Positions 1-8,414 of a stretch of 49,112 nucleotides of DNA are shown one piece after another (the stretch's first letter is position 1; every line of letters starts with the position of its first letter). The position numbers and the translations under genes were made by a program. This DNA is from Micromonospora globispora (GTDB taxonomy: Bacteria; Actinomycetota; Actinomycetes; Mycobacteriales; Micromonosporaceae): assembly GCF_003857015.1 (NCBI RefSeq), contig NZ_QGGF01000410.1, positions 1 through 49,112 on the forward strand. The letters are read 5' to 3'. The notes beneath the pieces were generated by a model. It did no database searches and was not told the origin of the DNA. It saw only the letters and a program-made list of their open reading frames with translations.

Positions 1-67
1 GTACCGCAGAGGACGCGACCGCCGACGGCGCGCTGGTCTCCGCCGGCGGTCGCGTCCTCTGCGGTAC
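1..67. repeat. Perfect 24-bp inverted repeat inside purD end
   Basis: Bases 1-24 are the exact reverse complement of bases 44-67, separated by 19 bases. The repeat begins at the first base of the window. It could be a genuine hairpin in the purD message or a fold-back artefact at the end of an assembled contig. The translation stays in frame across it and reads acceptably for PurD (T-A-E-D-A then L-V-S-A-G-G-R-V-L), so the sequence alone does not decide. Confidence 0.9.
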
Positions 68-203
68 GGCCACCGGCCCCGACCTGGCCGCCGCGCGGGA
101 CGCCGCGTACGCGCTGGTCGACGGGATCGAGCTGGCCGGCTCGCACCACCGCACCGACATCGCCGCCGCGGCGGTCGACGGCCGAATCACCCTGCCGGGC
201 TGA
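1..203 (+). CDS. purD: Phosphoribosylamine-glycine ligase, C-terminal end (partial)
   Basis: Only the last 66 codons are present; the reading frame enters at base 3 and stops at TGA 201-203. The end has the PurD C-terminal pattern: a GGRVL segment, then a helix with an A-A-Y-A-L-V-D-G-I run, then SHHRTDIA and a terminal ITLPG. PurD makes glycinamide ribonucleotide from phosphoribosylamine, glycine and ATP, the second step of purine synthesis, which fits the other pur genes in this window. The first 67 bases of this coding sequence contain a perfect inverted repeat starting at base 1 (separate entry), so the first few residues may not be trustworthy. Confidence 0.85.
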   Translation, partial: TAEDATADGALVSAGGRVLCGTATGPDLAAARDAAYALVDGIELAGSHHRTDIAAAAVDGRITLPG

Positions 204-438
204 CCGGACCAGCACCCGCAACCGGCCCCACATCCGGTAGGCCCGTTCCCGAGGCCGCCCCACCGACCACCGCCGCGTCCGCGACGACCGCTGACGCCGG
301 TTTCGCCGGATCGGACGGCTCGGCGGTCGGGCCGCCGCGAATCAGCCGTTCGGCGGCCACCAAGCATTGACAACCCGTGTCACGATCACCCTGCCGGTGG
401 GTGTGAAGTCCCTGCCGGGAACGGGGGAGGGGGATGCG

Positions 439-1071
439 GTGACCGGGTTCGTCGGTACGGCGCTCAGCTTCCCCACCGTGCTGTTCAGCTTCCTGCTGCT
501 GGTCGTCGTCGGCTACTGGCTTCTGGTGCTGACCGGGGTGCTGGATCTCGGGGACGACCTCGACGTCGACGGCGTACCGGGTCTCGCCGGCCTCGGGCTC
601 GGCGGCGTGCCCGCCACCGTCGCCTTTTCCCTGCTCGTCGCGGTGGCGTGGTTCGTCAGCCTGGCCGGCACCGCGCTGCTCGACGGGCTCGGCCTGGGCG
701 CGGCGGCGCTGATCGCCGTGTCGGTCGGGGTGCTGGTGGTGGCCCTGGTCTGCTCCTGGCTGGTGACCCGGCTGGTGGTCGTGCCGTTGGGCCGCTTCTT
801 CCCGACGGGTACGGAGTCCAGTCGGCACGCCTTCGTCGGCCGCCTCTGCACCATCCGCACCGGCCGGGTGACGGCCGACTTCGGTCAGGCGGAGGTGACC
901 GCAGCCGACGGCTCCTCCGCGGTCGTGCAGGTACGGCAGCCCGGCGCCGAGCCGTTGCGGGCCGGCAGCTCCGCGCTGATCTACGACTACGACGTCGAGG
1001 GCGAGTTCTTCTGGGTCATGCCCGCCGACATCGCCTTCGATTCCGACCCTTCGCGCCAACTACCGATGTAA
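439..1071 (+). CDS. YqiJ-like membrane protein with C-terminal OB-fold
   Basis: A 210-aa protein. The GTG at 439 is chosen because GGAGG lies 8 bases upstream; a longer frame back to 367 has no ribosome site. It shows three hydrophobic segments near residues 9-32, 60-82 and 85-105. A soluble C-terminal domain from about residue 120 (G-R-L-C-T-I-R then Q-A-E-V-T-A-A-D-G) looks like the NfeD/YqiJ OB-fold. Such proteins are encoded beside flotillins, and a flotillin follows 162 bases downstream, as in E. coli yqiJ-yqiK. It probably sits in the membrane and partners that flotillin (inference from family and position). The role in this host is unknown. Confidence 0.75.
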   Translation: MTGFVGTALSFPTVLFSFLLLVVVGYWLLVLTGVLDLGDDLDVDGVPGLAGLGLGGVPATVAFSLLVAVAWFVSLAGTALLDGLGLGAAALIAVSVGVLVVALVCSWLVTRLVVVPLGRFFPTGTESSRHAFVGRLCTIRTGRVTADFGQAEVTAADGSSAVVQVRQPGAEPLRAGSSALIYDYDVEGEFFWVMPADIAFDSDPSRQLPM

Positions 1072-1170
1072 CCGTCGCCGGTGGCCCTGCCACGAGGGCG
1101 GGGTCACCTCTCGAACCTGACCGGACGGTCACCACCGCCACCGGTCCCTGCCACGCTGCCCCAGCTCTGA

Positions 1171-1177
1171 AAGGAGG
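1171..1177 (+). promoter_or_regulatory. Strong Shine-Dalgarno stranded upstream of flotillin
   Basis: AAGGAGG stands directly against an ATG at 1178 and 57 bases before the flotillin ATG at 1234. The frame opened at 1178 runs to TGA 1349-1351 (57 codons), overlapping the flotillin start. In the flotillin frame there is no start codon between 1171 and 1234. The site may serve a leader peptide coupled to the flotillin or may be fortuitous. Confidence 0.3.
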
Positions 1178-1233
1178 ATGCGCGGCACCCACCGGTCCGG
1201 CCACACCACCGGCCCGGCCCCGCGCGCCCAGCC

Positions 1234-3255
1234 ATGGATGTCATCAGCACCGGAATCGGCGTACTGCTCGCCGTTTTCCTCCTCGTCGCCCTCGGCGTGG
1301 TGTTCCTCGTCAGCCGCCTGTTCCGCAAGGTGGAACAGGGCAAGGCGTTGATCGTGTCCAAGGTTCGCCGGGTCGACGTGACGTTCACCGGGGCGGTCGT
1401 GCTGCCGGTGCTGCACAAGGCCGAGGTCATGGACATCTCGGTCAAGACCATTGAGATCGAGCGGACCGGCAATGAGGGTCTGATCTGCCGGGACAACATC
1501 CGGGCGGACATCCGCATCACCTTCTTCGTCCGGGTCAACAAGACCACCGAGGACGTCATCAAGGTGGCCCAGGCCATCGGCACCGCCCGCGCGAGCGACC
1601 GGGAAACCCTCCAGGAACTGTTCAACGCCAAGTTCTCCGAGGCGCTGAAGACGGTCGGCAAGCAGCTCGACTTCGTCGACCTGTACACGAAGCGCGACGA
1701 GTTCCGCGACCAGATCATCCGGGTGATCGGCACCGACCTCAACGGCTACAGCCTGGAGGACGCGGCGATCGACTTCCTCGAGCAGACGCCGATGTCCCAG
1801 CTGGACGCCAAGAACATCCTCGACGCCCAGGGCATCCGGAAGATCACCGAGCTGACCGCGATCGAGCACGTGCGGACCAACGAGTTCCAGCGCACCGAGG
1901 AGAAGGAGATCACCCGCCAGAACGTCGAGGCGCGGGAGGCCATCCTGGAGCTGGAGCGGCGGCAGGCGGACGCGGAGGCCAAGCAGCGGCGCGAGGTCGA
2001 GACGGTGCGGGCCCGCGAGGAGGCCGAGATCACCCGGGTCCGGGCCGAGGAGCGGCTGCGGGCTGAGACGGCGAACATCCGTACCGACGAGCAGTTGGGC
2101 GTCCAGCACGAGAACCGAGCCCGGGAGATTGCGGTCGCGGAGAAGAACCGGGAGCGGGTGATCGCGATCGAGACCGAGCGGATCGAGAAGGACCGCATGC
2201 TGGAGGTCATCGGCCGGCAGCGGGAGACCGAACTCAGCACGATCTCCAAGGACAAGGAGGTCGAGGCGGAGAAGCGGGCCATCGCCGAGGTCGTCCGGGA
2301 GCGGATCGCGGTGGAGAAGACCGTGGCCGAGCAGGAGGAGAACATCAAGCGCCTGCGCGTGGTCGAGGAGGCCGAGCGGACCCGCCAGGCGGTGGTCATC
2401 CAGGCCGAGGCCGAGGCGCAGGAGAACCTGGTCAAGGACATCAAGGCGGCGGAGGCGGCCGAGGCGGCGGCCAAGTTCAAGGCCCGTGAGGAGCTGGTCC
2501 TCGCCGAGGCCCGGCAGCAGGCTGCCGAGCTGGACACCCGGGCGAAGATCCGGCTGGCCGAGGGCCTCCAGGCCGAGGCGGCGGCCGCCGGGCTGGCCGA
2601 GGTCCAGGTCCGCGAGCGCGGCGCTGAGGCGATCGAGAAGGTGGGTCGCGCGGAGGCCGCCGTCGAGCGCGACAAGGCCCTGGTGGCCGCGGAGGCGGTA
2701 CGCGAGAAGCTGAAGGGCGAGGCCGAGGGTCTCACCGACAAGGCCGCCGCGATGGCCGCGCTGGACGACGCCACCCGCCAGCACGAGGAGTACCGGCTGC
2801 GGCTGGAGCTGGAGAAGGAGGTCCGGCTGGCCGGGCTGGACGCCCAGCGGCAGGTCGCCGAGGCGCAGGCGAAGCTGGTCTCCACCGGCCTGGAGAAGGC
2901 GAACATCGACATCGTCGGTGGGGACAGCGTCTTCTTCGACCGGCTGCTCAGCTCGATCTCGTTCGGCAAGAGCGTGGACGGCTTCGTGGCGCACTCCGAC
3001 GTGGCCCGTGGCCTCACCCAGCCGTGGCTGGACGGCACCGCGAGCTTCACCGACGATCTGACCCGGATGCTCGGCTCGGTGAACAGCGGTGATGTGCAGA
3101 ATCTGACTCTCTCGGCGTTCCTTCTTCAGCAGATGCGGGCCGGTGGCGCCGACAAGGGCAAGCTCCAGGAGCTGTTGCAGGCCGCGCAGCGTCTCGGCGT
3201 GGCCGAGACCCCGGTGAGCGCCCTGGCCGGCCCGCGGCAGCGTGCCGGTGAGTGA
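1234..3255 (+). CDS. Flotillin-family (SPFH) membrane protein, YqiK-like
   Basis: A 673-aa protein. Residues 6-28 form one transmembrane anchor, followed by a basic stretch and an SPFH/band 7 domain to about residue 200 (V-E-Q-G-K-A-L-I-V, then K-T-I-E-I-E-R, then N-I-R-A-D-I-R-I-T-F). Residues about 205-560 are a long Glu/Ala/Arg-rich coiled coil typical of flotillins, and the last 110 residues are globular. Flotillins oligomerise into membrane scaffolds. ATG 1234 is the only in-frame start; no ribosome site stands at the usual distance. The gene follows a YqiJ-like partner and its stop overlaps the start of a giant AAA ATPase, so the three probably form one operon and one complex or process (inference). 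Confidence 0.9.
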   Translation: MDVISTGIGVLLAVFLLVALGVVFLVSRLFRKVEQGKALIVSKVRRVDVTFTGAVVLPVLHKAEVMDISVKTIEIERTGNEGLICRDNIRADIRITFFVRVNKTTEDVIKVAQAIGTARASDRETLQELFNAKFSEALKTVGKQLDFVDLYTKRDEFRDQIIRVIGTDLNGYSLEDAAIDFLEQTPMSQLDAKNILDAQGIRKITELTAIEHVRTNEFQRTEEKEITRQNVEAREAILELERRQADAEAKQRREVETVRAREEAEITRVRAEERLRAETANIRTDEQLGVQHENRAREIAVAEKNRERVIAIETERIEKDRMLEVIGRQRETELSTISKDKEVEAEKRAIAEVVRERIAVEKTVAEQEENIKRLRVVEEAERTRQAVVIQAEAEAQENLVKDIKAAEAAEAAAKFKAREELVLAEARQQAAELDTRAKIRLAEGLQAEAAAAGLAEVQVRERGAEAIEKVGRAEAAVERDKALVAAEAVREKLKGEAEGLTDKAAAMAALDDATRQHEEYRLRLELEKEVRLAGLDAQRQVAEAQAKLVSTGLEKANIDIVGGDSVFFDRLLSSISFGKSVDGFVAHSDVARGLTQPWLDGTASFTDDLTRMLGSVNSGDVQNLTLSAFLLQQMRAGGADKGKLQELLQAAQRLGVAETPVSALAGPRQRAGE

Positions 3256-6200
3256 GCCGGTGACCCGGCAGGGAACGGCGTCCGGGTCGACCGGCGGGGA
3301 GCTGCCGGGTGACGGCTCCGCCGACCGTGCCGCGGAGAACGCCGCCGGTTCGACCCCGCTGGACGCGGGCAGCTACGAGGTGCTGCGGAATCGCCTCGCC
3401 GGGCAGGCCACCGAGCTGGCCCGGCGGGCGGAGCGGCTCAACGCCCGACGGCTGGAGGTGTTCGGCAGCACCGAGCTGCGGCTGCTGAGTACCGAGCGGA
3501 TCCGTACCGAGCACAACTGCGTGCCCCGGGACATCGTCTCGGTCGGGGGGTTGATGCTCTTCGGCTACAACGTCTTCATCGGCCTGAAGCCGGAGACGAC
3601 GGTCGACGACGTCTTCTCGCTGCACCGCTTCGCGCGGGACCGCGCCACCGATGCCTCCATCGCTGGTGACGAGTCCAGCGGCAGCGACGGCGCGGGCGCC
3701 ACCGGGGGCGAGACCGACGCGTTCCGGTTCGACCGGGTCGCCCCGGACGAACTGCCCGGTCTGCTGCGCGATCCCGGGTTCCAGCGCGACTTCGGCGAGC
3801 TGTACCGCTACTACCGGCAGACCCGGCTGCTTCAGCTGCGCAAGCTCGACGGGCGGCTGCTGGCGGTGTTCCAGACCGGCCCGCGTACCGACGACATCCG
3901 GGTGCTGCGCTGGCGGATCGACACCGACGGCGGGGTCGCGTACCTCGACAACCGGGGCGAGCGGGACCACGTCTTCCCACCGTCGCACGACTTCGAGTGG
4001 ATCGAGACCACCCGGGAGGACCATGTCCTCGGCCGGCACCCGCACATCTCCATCCAGAACGAGGTCTTCGTCGAGACCGTCGGCGGCACCCTGACCGTCA
4101 AGCTGGAGAACAACACCGAGACCGGTGAGGGCATCTACAGCGAACCGGTCGACGAGCCGCTGCAGAGCCTGGCCGACGCCGACGTCAGCTGGGCCCGGGT
4201 CGGTCCGCTCATCCTGTTGCGGATGCGGCCGTACAAGGAGATCGAGTGGCGGCACCTGGTCTTCAACACGCTGACCCGGGAGGTGGTGCGGCTCGACGGT
4301 ATCGGGCCGGCCTGCCAGCGGCTGCCGGAGGACCACGGGATCATCTTCCCGGGCGGCTACCACCTGGCCACCGGAGAGACCCGCACCTTCGACACGGACG
4401 TGTCCGATCTGGAGTTCGAGCGGGTCGTCCGCTCCCCGAACGGGGAGGACGTCCTCTACGTCTTCCACGCCCGCGCGGACGGACGCTCCCTGCTGCTGCC
4501 GTACAACGCCATCCGCAAGGAGGTGGCCACCCCGATCCCGTGCCACGGCTTCTCCCTCTTCGACGACGGCACGCTGGTGGTGTTCCGCGCGATCTCCGAG
4601 GAGCCGACCCGGGTCCACCCGATGCAGATCTGGCAGACGCCGTACGTGTCCGACGCGTACGCCGCGGCGCAGCCGGCGGGGACCGGCCCCCTGGAACGAG
4701 TCGGCAACGCCGACCTGGTCCGGGGTATCTCCGACTGCCTGTCGGTGGCCCGGACGGTGGACGGCACGGCTCCGACCACCGGCGTCTACGAGGCGCTCAT
4801 CGCCGCCTGCGCCCGCATCGCCGACCACTACCACTGGCTCGGCGACGCCGACCTGGGTGACCCGCTCGCACCGTTGACCGAGCTGCGTCGCACCGCCGTC
4901 GCCGTCCTCGACGAGTACGAGAAGGTCCGCGCCCTCACCGAGCAGGCGCGCGGCGCGCTGGACGAGACCGCCGAGCGGATCGCCTCGCTGGTCCGCCGGG
5001 CCCGCGGCGAGGCGCCGCTGACCGCCGACGACTGGGTGAAGCAGCTCGCCGGGCTGCGCCAGGCGCGCGGCCACCTGGAGACGCTGCGGGAGCTCCGGTA
5101 CGTCGACCGGGACCGGATCGACGAGCTGGCGGCGCGGCTCGACGAGGAACTCACCGCGGCCGGCCGACGGGCGGTGGACTTCCTGGGCCGGGACGACGCG
5201 TTCACCGGCTATCAGCAGGACGTGGAGCGGCTCGCCGGGCAGGCGGCCGGGATCCGCACCGTGGCGGAGGCCACCGGAATCCGGGATGAGCTGGCCGGCC
5301 GCGCCGAGGGCCTGCAGACGATCACCGACGTGGTCGGCGGGCTGGACCTCGCCGACGCCACCGTACGCACGGGGATCCTCACCCGGGTCGGCGAGGTGCT
5401 CGGGACGGTGAACCGGGCCCGGGCGGTGCTGGACAACCGCCGCCGGGAGCTGCGGGAGGTGGAGGGACGGGCCGGCTTCGCGGCCGAGTTCGCGCTGCTC
5501 GGTCAGGCGGTGACCGGGGCGCTGGCGGCGGCGGACATCGCCGAGCGCTGCGACGAGCAGCTCGGCCGGCTGCTGCTGCGGGTGGAGGACCTGGAATCCC
5601 GGTTCGGGGAGTTCGAGGACTTCCTCACCGAGCTGGTGACCCGGCGGACCGAGATCTACGAGGCCTTCTCCTCCCGCAAGCAGGCACTGCTGGACGAGCG
5701 GGCGCGGCGGGCCGATCGGCTGGTCTCGTCGGCGGACCGCATCCTGGTCAGCGTGCAGCGCCGGGTCGGCACCCTGAGCTCACTGGACGAGATCAACACG
5801 TACTTCGCGGCCGACCCGATGGTCGGCAAGCTGCGAGCGGTCGTCGACGAGCTGCGTACCCTCGGTGACCCGGTACGGGCCGAGGAGCTGGACGGCCGGA
5901 TCCGGGCCGCCCGCCAGGAGGCCGGCCGCGGCCTGCGCGACCGGCTCGACCTGTACGTCGACGGCGGCGAGCTGATCCGGCTGGGCCGGCACCGGTTCGC
6001 GGTGAACAGCCAGCCGATCGATGTGACGGTGGTGCCGCACGATGGCGGAATGGCGGTCGCGGTGACCGGCACCGATTACCGTGCTCCGGTCCGGGACGAG
6101 GAGTTCGCGCGGACCCGCCGGTTCTGGGACCAGCTGCTGGTCTCCGAGTCGCCGCAGGTGTACCGGGCGGAGTACCTGGCCACGTCGATCCTTGCGGCCG

Positions 6201-8407
6201 CCGAGGCGGGCCGGGACGGGCTGACCGTGGACGGGCTCCGTGCGGCGGCGGCCGACCCCGCCGACCTGCGGGACCTGGTCCGCCGGTTCGCCGAGGCCCG
6301 TTACGACGAGGGCTACGAACGCGGGGTGCACGACCACGACGCCACCGAGATCCTGCGGGCGTTGCTGCGCCTGCACGCCGGTGCGGGCCTGCTCCGGTAC
6401 CCGCCGGCGGCCCGGGCCGCCGCGCAGCTCTTCTGGCGGTTCGGTGCCGACGAGCCGGCCCGGACCGGCTGGACCGCCCGGGCCGCCTCGCTGGCGCGGG
6501 CGCGGGAGCGGTTCGGTCGCCCCGACCGTCGCCCGGTGCCCCCGGGGGAAACCGCCGACCAGCCGAGGGCCGACTCCGGTGACGCCATCGACCGGCTGCA
6601 CGCCGAGCTCGCCGCCGCGGTGGGCCGTTTCCTTCGGGACACCGGGTTGGCCGGGCCGGCCGCGGAGGCCGATCTGGCCGGGGAGTACCTGTTCGAGGAG
6701 CTGGCCGGAAAACCCGACGGGTTCGTCACCGGTGCCGGGGCCCGGGTGCTGCTCGACCGGTTCCGCCGCGCCCTCGGCGGCCCGCAGTCCCGTTCCGCGC
6801 GGGAGTTCGACGCCGACCTGCGGGCGCTCGACGGCGACCTCGCCAGCCGGTACCAGCTGGTCGAGGCGTGGCTGACGGCGTTCCTCGCCACGGACGACGG
6901 CACGCTGTCCGGGTACGACCTGCCCGAGGCGGTCGCGGTGGAGCTGTGCGGCGCCGACCTGCCCCGGCACGAGGCGGCGGCGACGATGTCGGAGACCGTT
7001 GGCGGGCTGCTCGGCGCGCACCCGCGGATCGTCGGCGCGGCCATCGAGCTGCGCCTGGACGAGACGCTGGCCCGTACCCGCCGGTTCCGCACCGACGTGG
7101 TGCCGGCGTACCGGGACTACCAGCGTCGCCGCAACGCCCTGGTGGCCGCTGAACGGGACCGGCTGCGCCTGGAGGAGTACCGGCCGAAGGTGATGAGCGC
7201 CTTCGTCCGCAACCGGTTGCTGGACGAGGTCTACCTGCCGCTGATCGGCGACAACCTGGCCCGCCAGCTCGGTGCCACCGGCGACGCCAAGCGGGTCGAC
7301 CAGATGGGCCTGCTGCTGTTGATCTCCCCGCCCGGCTACGGCAAGACCACCCTGATGGAGTACGTGGCCAGTCGGCTCGGCCTGGTCTTCGTCAAGGTCA
7401 ACGGGCCCGCCCTCGGCTCGGCGGTCACCTCCCTCGATCCGGCGGACGCCCCCGACGCGACCGCCCGCCAGGAGGTGGAGAAGATCTCCTTCGCGTTGGA
7501 GCTGGGCAACAACGTCCTGCTCTACCTCGACGACATCCAGCACACCTCCCCCGAGCTGCTGCAGAAGTTCATCTCGCTCTGCGACGCGCAGCGCCGGATG
7601 GAGGGCGTGTGGCAGGGCCGGACCCGGACGTACGACCTGCGCGGCAAACGGTTCGCGGTGTGCATGGCGGGCAACCCGTACACCGAGTCGGGGCAGCGGT
7701 TCCGGGTGCCGGACATGCTCGCCAACCGGGCCGACGTGTGGAACCTCGGCGATGTGCTCTCCGGCCGCGAGGAGGTGTTCGCGCTCAGCTACATCGAGAA
7801 TGCCCTCACCTCCAACCCGGTGCTGGCGCCGCTCTCCGGGAGGGACCGGGGCGACCTCGAACTGCTGGTCCGGATGGCCCGGGGCGACGATTCGGTCCGG
7901 GCCGACCAGCTCTCCCACCCGTACTCGCCGGTGGAGCTGGAGCAAATCGTCTCGGTGCTGCGCAAACTGCTGCGGGTGCAGCAGGTCGTGCTGACCAACA
8001 ACCAGGCGTACATCGCCTCGGCGGCGCAGTCGGATGCCAGCCGCACCGAGCCGCCCTTCCAGCTCCAGGGCTCCTACCGGAACATGAACAAGCTGGCCGA
8101 GCGGATCGTCCCGGTGCTCACCGACGAGGAGCTGGAGGCGGTCATCGACGACCACTACCTCGGTGAGGCGCAGACCCTCGCCGCGGGCGCCGAGGCGAAC
8201 CTGTTGAAGCTGGCCGAGCTGCGCGGTCGGCTCACCCCCGAGCCGGCGCGCCGGTGGGCCGAGGTCAAGGCCGGGTACCTGCGGGCCCGGGCGCTCGGCG
8301 GCGCCTCCGACGACCCGGTGGACCGGGCGGTGGGCGCGCTGGGCCTGCTGGCCGACCGGATCGGCGGGGTGGAGGCGGCGATCGGACGCGCTGCCGACCG
8401 GGAATGA
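3248..8407 (+). CDS. Giant DUF3686/AAA ATPase (annotated in the family as DNA repair ATPase)
   Basis: About 1,719 aa. Possible GTG starts are 3242, 3248 and 3260; 3248 gives an 8-base overlap with the flotillin stop. The N-terminal half matches the DUF3686 type of protein (E-H-N-C-V-P-R-D-I, then beta-rich repeats). The middle is helical and coiled-coil. The C-terminal third is an AAA+ module with Walker A G-Y-G-K-T-T near residue 1363, Walker B L-L-Y-L-D-D near 1424-1429, a sensor-1-like A-G-N-P and a downstream A-N-R-A-D-V arginine-finger candidate. The family label DNA repair ATPase is historical and weakly supported. Coupling to a flotillin suggests a membrane-linked remodelling motor instead (inference). 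No transmembrane segment is seen. Confidence 0.8.
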   Translation: MSEPVTRQGTASGSTGGELPGDGSADRAAENAAGSTPLDAGSYEVLRNRLAGQATELARRAERLNARRLEVFGSTELRLLSTERIRTEHNCVPRDIVSVGGLMLFGYNVFIGLKPETTVDDVFSLHRFARDRATDASIAGDESSGSDGAGATGGETDAFRFDRVAPDELPGLLRDPGFQRDFGELYRYYRQTRLLQLRKLDGRLLAVFQTGPRTDDIRVLRWRIDTDGGVAYLDNRGERDHVFPPSHDFEWIETTREDHVLGRHPHISIQNEVFVETVGGTLTVKLENNTETGEGIYSEPVDEPLQSLADADVSWARVGPLILLRMRPYKEIEWRHLVFNTLTREVVRLDGIGPACQRLPEDHGIIFPGGYHLATGETRTFDTDVSDLEFERVVRSPNGEDVLYVFHARADGRSLLLPYNAIRKEVATPIPCHGFSLFDDGTLVVFRAISEEPTRVHPMQIWQTPYVSDAYAAAQPAGTGPLERVGNADLVRGISDCLSVARTVDGTAPTTGVYEALIAACARIADHYHWLGDADLGDPLAPLTELRRTAVAVLDEYEKVRALTEQARGALDETAERIASLVRRARGEAPLTADDWVKQLAGLRQARGHLETLRELRYVDRDRIDELAARLDEELTAAGRRAVDFLGRDDAFTGYQQDVERLAGQAAGIRTVAEATGIRDELAGRAEGLQTITDVVGGLDLADATVRTGILTRVGEVLGTVNRARAVLDNRRRELREVEGRAGFAAEFALLGQAVTGALAAADIAERCDEQLGRLLLRVEDLESRFGEFEDFLTELVTRRTEIYEAFSSRKQALLDERARRADRLVSSADRILVSVQRRVGTLSSLDEINTYFAADPMVGKLRAVVDELRTLGDPVRAEELDGRIRAARQEAGRGLRDRLDLYVDGGELIRLGRHRFAVNSQPIDVTVVPHDGGMAVAVTGTDYRAPVRDEEFARTRRFWDQLLVSESPQVYRAEYLATSILAAAEAGRDGLTVDGLRAAAADPADLRDLVRRFAEARYDEGYERGVHDHDATEILRALLRLHAGAGLLRYPPAARAAAQLFWRFGADEPARTGWTARAASLARARERFGRPDRRPVPPGETADQPRADSGDAIDRLHAELAAAVGRFLRDTGLAGPAAEADLAGEYLFEELAGKPDGFVTGAGARVLLDRFRRALGGPQSRSAREFDADLRALDGDLASRYQLVEAWLTAFLATDDGTLSGYDLPEAVAVELCGADLPRHEAAATMSETVGGLLGAHPRIVGAAIELRLDETLARTRRFRTDVVPAYRDYQRRRNALVAAERDRLRLEEYRPKVMSAFVRNRLLDEVYLPLIGDNLARQLGATGDAKRVDQMGLLLLISPPGYGKTTLMEYVASRLGLVFVKVNGPALGSAVTSLDPADAPDATARQEVEKISFALELGNNVLLYLDDIQHTSPELLQKFISLCDAQRRMEGVWQGRTRTYDLRGKRFAVCMAGNPYTESGQRFRVPDMLANRADVWNLGDVLSGREEVFALSYIENALTSNPVLAPLSGRDRGDLELLVRMARGDDSVRADQLSHPYSPVELEQIVSVLRKLLRVQQVVLTNNQAYIASAAQSDASRTEPPFQLQGSYRNMNKLAERIVPVLTDEELEAVIDDHYLGEAQTLAAGAEANLLKLAELRGRLTPEPARRWAEVKAGYLRARALGGASDDPVDRAVGALGLLADRIGGVEAAIGRAADRE

Positions 8408-8414
8408 CCTGCTA

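Noticed and set aside
367..372. TTGACA as a promoter -35 for the YqiJ-like gene
   Set aside because: No acceptable -10 hexamer stands 16-18 bases downstream.
5780..8155. Minus-strand open frame of 791 codons in the AAA ATPase gene
   Set aside because: Antisense to clear Walker motifs on the plus strand; its residues are typical of the complementary frame of GC-rich codons.
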